Shown here piece by piece: positions 6,776-12,882 of a stretch of DNA of 12,882 nucleotides (its first letter is position 1; the number at the start of each line of letters is the position of its first letter). Below the pieces are notes generated by a model, which searched no databases, was not told the origin of the DNA, and was given only the letters and a program-made list of their open reading frames with translations. A program made the position numbers and the translations under genes. The DNA is taken from positions 1-12,882 of the forward strand of contig JACCYK010000383.1 of NCBI GenBank assembly GCA_013696525.1, given 5' to 3'. This DNA comes from Chloroflexia bacterium (GTDB lineage Bacteria > Chloroflexota > Chloroflexia > Thermomicrobiales > UBA6265).

Positions 6776-6810
6776 GCAGCGCCGTCCTTGGGGGACGGCG
6801 CTGCTGTTTC
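6776..6810 (+). terminator. Terminator hairpin after the kinase-deacetylase pair
   Basis: GCAGCGCCGTCC (6776-6787) and GGACGGCGCTGC (6793-6804) form a perfect 12-bp stem with a five-base loop, followed by TGTTTC. The stem is very strong but the T run is short. It lies 76 bp after the deacetylase stop and before the next ribosome-binding site, so it most likely ends the upstream operon. Confidence 0.7.
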
Positions 6811-6854
6811 ACGACCTGGTTTTCGTTCGCGTTTCGCGCCCAGCGGAGATAGGT

Positions 6855-7157
6855 ATGGTCCCGTCGAACAATCGTCATCGGCAATCGCCGACCAGCTCGG
6901 TGAACATTGACGCTGAGCTCTTTAGCTGGCGCGGTGCTGGCATCGTCCTCTTTGGTGAATCTACTGGCGACCGCTGGATTGTGACCCGGGGTTGGCTGGA
7001 GCAGGACACGCTGACCGACGTCCGGCGTTGGACATTCGATAGCCCGCGGGCCTTTGGCGGACAAGTCCGTCGGTTGACCTTTGACGCCACCGGCAACCGA
7101 CAGGACGCCGCGGCCGCCGGGTTGGCGGCCGCTGCCTGGGCCGCCTCGTTCACCTAG
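6855..7157 (+). CDS. Small hypothetical protein, 100 residues
   Basis: I do not recognise this protein. The ATG at 6855 has GGAG seven bases upstream (6844-6847). An upstream TTG in frame would run through the terminator hairpin and is unlikely. The product has a polar N-terminus (about 1-16) and then a compact segment rich in Trp, Phe, Gly and charged residues, for example ELFSWRGAGIVLFGES and DRWIVTRGWLEQDTL. It ends in an Ala-rich tail. There is no signal peptide, membrane segment or Cys/His metal motif. Alternating hydrophobic and polar residues suggest a small beta-rich fold, which is a guess. It converges with metE and their 3' ends overlap by eight bases. The start signal and composition make it more likely real than chance. 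Confidence 0.55.
   Translation: MVPSNNRHRQSPTSSVNIDAELFSWRGAGIVLFGESTGDRWIVTRGWLEQDTLTDVRRWTFDSPRAFGGQVRRLTFDATGNRQDAAAAGLAAAAWAASFT
7110..7132. repeat. GC-rich inverted repeat near the metE 3' end
   Basis: GCGGCCGCC (7110-7118) and GGCGGCCGC (7124-7132) form a perfect nine-base stem with a five-base loop. It lies inside the Ala-rich tail codons of the small protein and 18 bases beyond the metE stop on the other strand. No T run follows in either direction. It may stabilise the metE transcript end, or may simply reflect GCC/GCG alanine codons. Confidence 0.35.
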
Positions 7158-9453
7158 CCGAGACGGGCAGCTTGGCTCGCACCGCGCGGGTCGCCTCAAC
7201 CATGTTCGCGAGCGCGGCGCGAACCTCCGGCTGCTGTCTCGTCTTCAACCCACAGTCGGGATTGACCCAGACCTGGGCGCGATCAAGCACGTCGAGCGTC
7301 GCCTCGACCGCCGCCATGATCTCCGCGACCGGCGGCACCCGCGGCGAGTGAATGTCGTAGACACCGGGGCCGACGCCCTTGTCGTAGCCGTGCTGGTGGA
7401 AGACTTTGAGCATCTCCAACCCCGAGCGCGCATTCTCGATCGACACCACGTCCGCGTCCAGCGCTTCGATGCTGCCGATGATCTCGCCGAATTCGCTGTA
7501 GCACATGTGGGAGTGGATTTGCGTCTCCGGGCGGGCCACCGCGGTCGCCAGCCGGAAGCTCTCAACCGCCATTTGGAGGTACTCGGCCTGGTCTTCCTTG
7601 CGCAACGGCACGCCTTCGCGCAAGGCGGGCTCGTCGACTTGGATCACCTTGATCCCAGCCCGATCGAGGTCGGCGACCTCGTCTCGGATCGCCAGCGCGA
7701 TCTGGCGGCAGGTGTCGGCCCGCGGCTGGTCGTCCCGGACGAACGACCAGTTCAAGATCGTCACCGGCCCCGTCAGCATCCCCTTCACCGGCCGCTCGGT
7801 CAGGCTTTGGGCAAAGGCCGACCAGCGAACGGTCATCGGCTCCGGGCGGGAGACGTCACCGACGATCACCGGCGGCCGCACATAGCGTGACCCGTAGCTC
7901 TGGACCCAGGCATGCCGCGTGAAGACGAAGCCAACCAACTGTTCACCGAAATATTGCACCATGTCGTTGCGCTCGAACTCGCCGTGGACCAGCACGTCCA
8001 GCCCCAGCGCTTCTTGCTCCGCGATGACGGCTCGAATCTGGTCTTCAACGAACGAGTCATGCGCCGCGGCGGAAATCTCGCCACGCTCGGCCTTCCGCCG
8101 GGAGACGCGGACTTCGGGCGTCTGCGGAAATGACCCGATCGTCGTGGTTGGCAGGGCCGGGAGATGCAAGCGGTCGCGCTGCGGGGCCACGCGCTCGGCA
8201 AAGAGCGCCGATCGCGTCATGTCCGCGTCGGACAGCCTTGCGAGGCGCTCGCGCACGGCCGGATCACGCCGGAGCGGGGAGGCATTTCGCCGCGCGATGA
8301 TCTCCCGGTTGGCAGCAAGTTCTCCCACGATCATCTGCTCACCCTCGTTCAAGCCGCGCGTCAGGATGGCAAGCTCGGCCAGCTTTTGCTCGGCGAACGC
8401 CAGCCAGGGAACGATCGCGGGATCGATCTCGGTTTCGAGCCGGACATCGAGCGGCACATGGAGCAGCGTGCTCGACGACGAGACGTGCAACCGATCAACC
8501 GGCACTCGTTGCGCGATGCGCTTGAGCAGGTCGAGCGATTGCCCGAGGTCCGCCGTCCAGATGTTCCGACCGTCGATGACCCCTGCAACCAGAACCTTGT
8601 CGGCTGGATACCCGCTCCGCTCGATCAGATCGAGGTTCTCCGGACCGCGCACGAAGTCGAACCCGATCCCGTCGATCGGGAGCGTGGTCAGCGTTCCAAA
8701 TGAGGCGCCGACATGATCGTAGGCGGTATGGACGACAAGCTTGGCCGAGCCTTTGACGTCGGCCAGTGCCGTATAGGCTCGCGCGATGGCCTCGAGCTCA
8801 ACCGCCGTCCGATCCATCACCAGCATTGACTCATCGAACTGAATCCACTCCGCCCCTGCCGCCGCCAGGTTCGACACCACCTCGGCATAAATCGGGAGCA
8901 AGTGGTCTAACAGTTGAAGCGGCGAAAACTCGTCCTCCGTCGACTTGGCCAGCAGCAGATACGAGACCGGCCCGATCAGCGCCATCTTCGCGCGGACACC
9001 AGCGGCCTTTGCCGCGGCGAGCTGGGTGAATGGCTGGTCCGAGGAGAGCCGGAACGCGGTATCCGGCGCCAGCTCCGGCACCAGATAGTGGTAGTTCGTA
9101 TCGAACCACTTCGTCATTTCCATCGCCACGACGTCCCGGTCGCCGGCACGGCCCCTGGCCATGGCAAAGTAAGTATCGAGATCGACCTGGTTCCCGCTCC
9201 ACTCGTAGCGGGCCGGCACCGCGCCGACCAGTGCCGTAGCGTCCAGGACCTGGTCGTAAAGCGAAAAGTCGTTCACGGGGATGAGATCGAGGCCGGCCGT
9301 TTGCTGGGCGCTCCAATTGGCGCGATTACCCGCCGCCGCCGCCGCTACGACATCGTCTTCAGTGAGCTTGCCGGACCAAAACCCTTCAAGCGCCCGCTTG
9401 AGTTCGCGCTGCTTGCCAATCCGGGGATAGCCGGGGATGGTGGCGAGAGCCAT
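7150..9453 (-). CDS. metE: 5-methyltetrahydropteroyltriglutamate--homocysteine methyltransferase, cobalamin-independent
   Basis: MetE transfers a methyl group from the polyglutamylated folate to homocysteine to make methionine, without vitamin B12, in the cytoplasm. The 767-residue length is normal. The N-terminal domain starts with the standard ATIPGYPRIGKQRELKRALE. The catalytic C-terminal barrel begins near LPTTTIGSFPQTPEVR. The four zinc ligands are all present with the spacing of the E. coli enzyme: His649 and Cys651 in HMCYSEF, Glu673 in VSIE, and Cys734 in NPDCGLKTR. The ATG at 9453 has AAGGAG seven bases upstream. It is transcribed alone, divergently from nrdA and convergently with the small protein gene. 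I saw no cobalamin or SAM riboswitch in its upstream region. Confidence 0.98.
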   Translation of the reverse strand: MALATIPGYPRIGKQRELKRALEGFWSGKLTEDDVVAAAAAGNRANWSAQQTAGLDLIPVNDFSLYDQVLDATALVGAVPARYEWSGNQVDLDTYFAMARGRAGDRDVVAMEMTKWFDTNYHYLVPELAPDTAFRLSSDQPFTQLAAAKAAGVRAKMALIGPVSYLLLAKSTEDEFSPLQLLDHLLPIYAEVVSNLAAAGAEWIQFDESMLVMDRTAVELEAIARAYTALADVKGSAKLVVHTAYDHVGASFGTLTTLPIDGIGFDFVRGPENLDLIERSGYPADKVLVAGVIDGRNIWTADLGQSLDLLKRIAQRVPVDRLHVSSSSTLLHVPLDVRLETEIDPAIVPWLAFAEQKLAELAILTRGLNEGEQMIVGELAANREIIARRNASPLRRDPAVRERLARLSDADMTRSALFAERVAPQRDRLHLPALPTTTIGSFPQTPEVRVSRRKAERGEISAAAHDSFVEDQIRAVIAEQEALGLDVLVHGEFERNDMVQYFGEQLVGFVFTRHAWVQSYGSRYVRPPVIVGDVSRPEPMTVRWSAFAQSLTERPVKGMLTGPVTILNWSFVRDDQPRADTCRQIALAIRDEVADLDRAGIKVIQVDEPALREGVPLRKEDQAEYLQMAVESFRLATAVARPETQIHSHMCYSEFGEIIGSIEALDADVVSIENARSGLEMLKVFHQHGYDKGVGPGVYDIHSPRVPPVAEIMAAVEATLDVLDRAQVWVNPDCGLKTRQQPEVRAALANMVEATRAVRAKLPVSAR

Positions 9454-9504
9454 GCACCTACTCCTTAGCCGTCGGTCCCTCGCGTCACTCCGCGGGGCGC
9501 CCAG

Positions 9505-9510
9505 AGTATA
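9505..9510 (-). promoter_or_regulatory. Candidate -10 box of metE
   Basis: The minus strand reads TATACT at 9510-9505, about 50 bases before the metE ATG, which would give a leader of roughly 45 nt. The -35 position is poor (AGCGGA at 9533-9528). An inverted repeat GCGGA-CGGT-TCCGC (9519-9532) sits in the spacer/-35 area and could be a regulator site or chance in GC-rich DNA. Confidence 0.35.
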
Positions 9511-9604
9511 GACCTTTCGCGGACGGTTCCGCTTGCTACCGGGTCCCGACGATCAGCCTATCCGCGGCGCCGCCAAGCGGTGCCACTATGGACAAACCGG
9601 CAAT

Positions 9605-9616
9605 GTGTACGTACAC
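9605..9616. promoter_or_regulatory. Palindromic site 1 between metE and nrdA
   Basis: GTGTACGTACAC is a perfect 12-bp palindrome with core TGTACGTACA. It is the first of two such sites, with its centre at 9610.5. It may overlap the -10 box of a weak plus-strand promoter (TGGACA at 9589-9594, 17 bp, TACACT at 9612-9617). Two-fold symmetry points to a dimeric DNA-binding protein. I do not recognise the regulator. Confidence 0.55.
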
Positions 9617-9645
9617 TATCATTAGGAAGGAGGGTGGTTTCGATT

Positions 9646-9659
9646 TATGTACGTACATA
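9646..9659. promoter_or_regulatory. Palindromic site 2 between metE and nrdA
   Basis: TATGTACGTACATA is a perfect 14-bp palindrome sharing the ten-base core TGTACGTACA with site 1. Its centre (9652.5) is exactly 42 bp from that of site 1, about four turns of B-DNA, so two dimers would sit on the same face of the helix. A half-site TGTAC also occurs at 9712-9716. Both sites lie nearer nrdA's promoter than metE's but could serve either gene. Confidence 0.6.
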
Positions 9660-9700
9660 TCGTCCAGAGGAAATGGTGCCTCACCGTCACACGCGCATCC

Positions 9701-9716
9701 GCACTACAAGATGTAC
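9701..9716 (+). promoter_or_regulatory. NrdR box 1 (weaker)
   Basis: The 16-mer GCACTACAAGATGTAC fits the NrdR box pattern acaCwAtATaTwGtgt at about 10 of 16 positions, keeping the outer C-w-A and w-G elements but not the central AT step. On its own it would be weak. Its start is exactly 32 bp from the start of the better box at 9733, matching the usual three-turn spacing of paired NrdR sites. Confidence 0.5.
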
Positions 9717-9725
9717 TGCAAACCA

Positions 9726-9754
9726 TCGACAAGCCCTATATCTAGTGGTATACT
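9726..9754 (+). promoter_or_regulatory. nrdA promoter
   Basis: TCGACA (9726-9731) and TATACT (9749-9754) are separated by 17 bp, a good sigma-70 type promoter with one -35 mismatch. The start site should fall near 9760. The stronger NrdR box occupies most of the spacer, so a bound NrdR would block RNA polymerase directly. Confidence 0.7.
9733..9748 (+). promoter_or_regulatory. NrdR box 2 (stronger)
   Basis: GCCCTATATCTAGTGG matches the NrdR consensus acaCwAtATaTwGtgt at about 12 of 16 positions, including the core C-T-A-T-A-T and T-A-G. NrdR is the ATP-cone/zinc-ribbon repressor that senses dATP/ATP and controls ribonucleotide reductase operons in many bacteria. Placement between the -35 and -10 elements of the nrdA promoter strongly supports function. 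Confidence 0.7.
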
Positions 9755-9759
9755 AGGCG

Positions 9760-9974
9760 CGTGACTGCGGAAGCGGCCGCCAGGCGCGGTCAGCGTCAGT
9801 GGTCGATGCTCGCCGCCATGGTTGACCACCAGACCGATCGTTTCCTGTCCGGGCGGTTTTCCGCTCATCGCCGACCCGCCACGCTACTCCCCGCCCATGA
9901 ACGAAACCGGAGCCTCGGCCGCACCGTCCACCGGCTCGACAGAGGTCGAGCGACTCGTCGACGCAGGAGACACC
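9760..9974 (+). other. nrdA 5' leader, about 213 nt, no gene supported
   Basis: From the predicted start site to the nrdA ATG the sequence stays open in the nrdA frame from a TTG at 9822 but has no Shine-Dalgarno sequence before earlier starts (TTG 9822, ATG 9897). A GTG at 9761 opens another frame, but its product is a low-complexity Arg-rich string running into nrdA, and I reject it. I looked for cobalamin-type riboswitch segments and saw none. The long leader is unexplained. Confidence 0.35.
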
Positions 9975-12818
9975 ATGTCCACCACGGTCAATCACCGATC
10001 GGATACCGACGATCGCACCGGTGCCGCGGACAGCGGCGCCGCTCTTCGCACCGTCATCAAGCGTGACGGCCGGGAAGCGCCGTTCGACCGCTCCCGGATC
10101 AGCCACGCGATTGAGATGGCCTATCGAGCGGAGTTAGGGTGTCCGTTCCCGGACCCGCTGCGGTCGGCCGTGGCGACGCAAATCGACGGCATCACCGACA
10201 GCGTGTTGACCGAGATCGGCCGGCAGCACGGCGCCAAAGGCGTCGCTGAAGTCGAAGCCATCCAAGATGAGGTCGAGCGCCAGCTGATGGCCGCCGGCGC
10301 CTTCGCCGTCGCCCGTCGCTACATTTTGTACCGCGAGGCACGGGCCCGGCGCCGCGACGAAAGCTCGCTCCGGCTGCTCGACGCCGATGGCCAGGAGATT
10401 TTGCTCAATCTCTCCCTGCTCCGCTCCTGGATCGCGGAGGCCTGTGCCGGCAACGCCGATCGCGTCTCCACTAAAGCGATCGCCGACGAAGTCCTCGCCA
10501 GCACGCACCAAGGCGCTCGCCTGATCGACGTCGAACGACTGATCGTGCTCGCCGCCCGCGCCCGGATCGAGCAAGACCCCGCCTATTCCACGGTTGCCAC
10601 CCGCGCCTTGCTGCGCGGCATTTACGCCGAGGCCCTGGGCCGGCGGGTCGGCCTCGACGAGGCGGGCGCCCTCTACCCACCGGCCTTCGCCGAGTACATC
10701 CACCAAGCGGTCGAGCATGAGTTGCTCGCGCCCGACCTGCTGCAGCTCGACCTGGCCCGCTTGGGCGCCGCGATCAAACCGGAGCGCGACCTCGATTTCC
10801 AGTACCTCGGTCTCCAGACCCTCTATGATCGCTACCTGATCCACTATCGCGGCCGCCGCCTGGAGCTACCGCAGATGCTTTGGATGCGGGTCGCGATGGG
10901 CTTGGCCATGGGTGAGTCAGACCGTGAAGGCCGGGCGATCGAGTTCTACAACCTGATCTCGACCTTCCGCTTCTGTCCCTCGACGCCGACGTTGTTCAAC
11001 TCCGGCACCCGCTATCCGCAACTGTCATCCTGCTACCTATCAACCATCAGCGACGACCTCGGCAACATTTTCAAAGTGATCCGGGACAACGCGCTGCTCT
11101 CGAAGTGGAGCGGCGGTATCGGCAACGACTGGACCCAAGTCCGCGCCCTGGGCAGCCACATCAAGGGCACCAACGGCCAAAGCCAGGGCGTGGTGCCGTT
11201 TCTCAAAGTGGCGAACGACACGGCGGTGGCCGTCAACCAGGGCGGCAAGCGGAAGGGCGCCGTCTGCGCCTACCTCGAAACTTGGCACCTCGACGTTGAG
11301 GAGTTCATCGACCTGCGCAAGAACACCGGCGACGAGCGCCGCCGCACGCACGACATGCACACCGCGCACTGGGTGCCGGATCTGTTTTTGCAGCGAGTCG
11401 AGCAGGACGCCGAATGGACCTTGTTTAGCCCCAGCGATGCGCCCGACCTGCACGACCTCTATGGCAAGGCGTTCGCCGCCCGGTACGCCGAGTATGAAGC
11501 GGCTGTCGATCGTGGAGAGATCACAAACGTCCGGCGGCTACGTGCCACCGACCTTTGGCGACGGATGCTGACGGCGGTGTTCGAGACCGGCCACCCCTGG
11601 ATCACGTTCAAGGACGCGGCGAACGTGCGGAGCCCGCAGGACCACGTCGGAGTCGTTCACAATTCGAACCTTTGCACCGAGATCTTGCTCAACACGAGCG
11701 AAGACGAGACGGCGGTCTGCAACCTAGGCTCGGTCAACCTAGCCGACCACATCACGGATGGCGGGCTCGACCAAGAGCGGCTGCGCGAGACCGTACGCAT
11801 CGCGTTGCGGATGCTGGACAATGTGATCGATCTCAACCACTACCCAATCACCGAGGCCCGCCACTCGAATCTCCAGCACCGGCCCGTGGGGCTGGGGCTG
11901 ATGGGGTTCCAGGATGCCCTCTGGAAGGTCGGCCTTGGCTACGCCTCCGAAGCGGCGGTGGCCTTCGCCGATCAGAGCATGGAAGCCATCTCCTATTACG
12001 CGATCCTGGCCTCGACCGAGCTGGCGGCGGAGCGGGGCGCCTACCCATCGTTCCCCGGCTCGAAATGGGACCGCGGCCTGCTGCCTCTCGACACCATCCC
12101 CTTGCTGGCGGCGGAACGCGGCGAGCCGGTGGCCGTCGATCTCGGCGCGACGCTCGATTGGGACGTGGCGCGGTCCGCGATCGCGGCCCACGGGATGCGC
12201 AACAGCAACACGATGGCGATCGCGCCGACGGCGACGATTGCAAACATCCAGGGCGTCAGCCAGTCGATCGAGCCGCTGTATACGAACCTGTACGTCAAGA
12301 GCAACCTGTCGGGCGAGTTCACCGTCGTCAACGAGCAGCTTGTCCATGACCTCGCCACGCGGGGCTTGTGGGACGCCGAGATGCTCGATGACCTCAAGTA
12401 TTTCGACGGCTCGGTCCAGGCCATCGAGCGGGTGCCGGATGACCTCAAAGAACGGTTCCCGACCGCGTTCGAGATCGATCCCAGTTGGTTGGTCGCCTGC
12501 GCCGCGCGGCGCCAGAAGTGGATCGACATGGGGCAGTCGTTGAACCTCTACGTGGCGGAGGTCTCCGGCCGGCAACTGAGCGACATGTACCTCGACGCCT
12601 GGCGGCAGGGTCTCAAGACCACGTACTACCTGCGCGGCCGCGGCGCTACCCAGGCGGAGAAATCGACCGTGGACGTCAACCGGCGCGGCTTCCAACCCCG
12701 CTGGATGAAGGCCCGCAGCGCTTCGGCCGACCTCACCGTGGTCCGCGGCGACGCCCCCAGCGAATCGATGGCGGACGGCGACCTTGACTTCGCGGTCGAC
12801 TGTGAAGCCTGCCAGTAA
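9975..12818 (+). CDS. nrdA: Ribonucleoside-diphosphate reductase subunit alpha, class I
   Basis: The large subunit of the aerobic reductase that makes deoxyribonucleotides from ribonucleoside diphosphates; it needs the radical-generating NrdB subunit. With the ATG at 9975 (AGGAG five bases upstream) it has 947 residues, long for NrdA because of two N-terminal ATP-cone regions. The first (about 25-125, starting [17 protein letters not shown]) is intact. The second (about 133-222) has the cone fold pattern but LDADGQE in place of the KRDG nucleotide motif. Catalytic elements are complete: Cys353 (SSCY), Asn565/Cys567/Glu569 (NLCTE), Cys582 (AVCNLGS), the radical-relay Tyr884-Tyr885 (TYYLR), and a C-terminal Cys943/Cys946 pair (CEACQ) for re-reduction by thioredoxin. 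The tyrosine pair and [11 protein letters not shown] region argue for class I rather than B12-dependent class II. NrdB is not in the 64 bp that remain. Confidence 0.96.
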   Translation: MSTTVNHRSDTDDRTGAADSGAALRTVIKRDGREAPFDRSRISHAIEMAYRAELGCPFPDPLRSAVATQIDGITDSVLTEIGRQHGAKGVAEVEAIQDEVERQLMAAGAFAVARRYILYREARARRRDESSLRLLDADGQEILLNLSLLRSWIAEACAGNADRVSTKAIADEVLASTHQGARLIDVERLIVLAARARIEQDPAYSTVATRALLRGIYAEALGRRVGLDEAGALYPPAFAEYIHQAVEHELLAPDLLQLDLARLGAAIKPERDLDFQYLGLQTLYDRYLIHYRGRRLELPQMLWMRVAMGLAMGESDREGRAIEFYNLISTFRFCPSTPTLFNSGTRYPQLSSCYLSTISDDLGNIFKVIRDNALLSKWSGGIGNDWTQVRALGSHIKGTNGQSQGVVPFLKVANDTAVAVNQGGKRKGAVCAYLETWHLDVEEFIDLRKNTGDERRRTHDMHTAHWVPDLFLQRVEQDAEWTLFSPSDAPDLHDLYGKAFAARYAEYEAAVDRGEITNVRRLRATDLWRRMLTAVFETGHPWITFKDAANVRSPQDHVGVVHNSNLCTEILLNTSEDETAVCNLGSVNLADHITDGGLDQERLRETVRIALRMLDNVIDLNHYPITEARHSNLQHRPVGLGLMGFQDALWKVGLGYASEAAVAFADQSMEAISYYAILASTELAAERGAYPSFPGSKWDRGLLPLDTIPLLAAERGEPVAVDLGATLDWDVARSAIAAHGMRNSNTMAIAPTATIANIQGVSQSIEPLYTNLYVKSNLSGEFTVVNEQLVHDLATRGLWDAEMLDDLKYFDGSVQAIERVPDDLKERFPTAFEIDPSWLVACAARRQKWIDMGQSLNLYVAEVSGRQLSDMYLDAWRQGLKTTYYLRGRGATQAEKSTVDVNRRGFQPRWMKARSASADLTVVRGDAPSESMADGDLDFAVDCEACQ

Positions 12819-12846
12819 CGAGCTCGCCCGATTTTAACAGGGATGC

Positions 12847-12876
12847 GACGCCGGCGGTCAGGCGACCGCCGGCGTC
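12847..12876 (+). terminator. Perfect hairpin after nrdA, terminator-like
   Basis: GACGCCGGCGGTC (12847-12859) and GACCGCCGGCGTC (12864-12876) form a perfect 13-bp stem with a four-base loop, 28 bp after the nrdA stop. Only six bases follow in the window (CGACAA), with no T run, so it may be a terminator lacking a U-tract or a stem between nrdA and a following nrdB that tunes relative expression. Confidence 0.55.
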
Positions 12877-12882
12877 CGACAA

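Noticed and set aside
9454..9600. Cobalamin or SAM riboswitch upstream of metE
   Set aside because: metE is often controlled this way, but I found none of the conserved segments of either class, and the candidate leader is only about 45 nt.
9761..10066. GTG-started frame of 101 codons upstream of nrdA
   Set aside because: No ribosome-binding site, an Arg/His-rich product, and it overlaps nrdA in a different frame.

Overview
The window is GC-rich, densely packed bacterial chromosome with no mobile elements, CRISPR arrays, tRNAs or rRNAs. It carries four coenzyme F420 genes, a B12-independent methionine synthase and an oxygen-dependent class I ribonucleotide reductase. This suggests an aerobic, F420-making bacterium. 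My best guess is a Chloroflexota lineage of the Thermomicrobia type, with an actinobacterium as the alternative; no single gene settles it.

Layout, left to right. Positions 1-470 hold no protein gene that I can support. On the minus strand they hold a consensus-like promoter, a complete FMN riboswitch aptamer and an intrinsic terminator. Together they form the leader of a gene that lies beyond the left edge, probably a riboflavin synthesis or transport gene. Positions 471-3922 are a tight minus-strand operon, cofD-cofC-cofE followed by an F420-dependent LLM-class oxidoreductase of the glucose-6-phosphate dehydrogenase family. It pairs assembly of the F420 tail with an enzyme likely to reduce the cofactor using a sugar phosphate. 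CofE has only the ligase domain, without the FMN reductase domain of actinobacterial FbiB. The deazaflavin (FO) synthase is not in the window. F420 and FMN share a riboflavin-pathway precursor, so an FMN riboswitch next to the cof operon may be meaningful.

Positions 4204-6699 run on the plus strand: an FGGY carbohydrate kinase (gluconokinase-like), then a PIG-L family zinc deacetylase. After these come a 20-bp palindrome and a strong terminator. An unrecognised 100-residue protein (6855-7157) follows, overlapping tail to tail with metE (minus, 7150-9453).

The 521-bp divergent region between metE and nrdA is the richest regulatory stretch. It has two perfect palindromes sharing the core TGTACGTACA, with centres 42 bp apart (four helical turns). 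Next come two NrdR-box-like sites with centres 32 bp apart, the second lying in the spacer of a good sigma-70 type promoter. A leader of about 213 nt then leads to nrdA (9975-12818). NrdA carries an intact ATP cone plus a second, degenerate one. A perfect 13-bp hairpin follows nrdA at the right edge; no nrdB is seen before the window ends.

I found no wholly new system. The best leads are the twin-palindrome/NrdR control region, the cofDCE-dehydrogenase operon beside an FMN riboswitch, and the small unknown protein.
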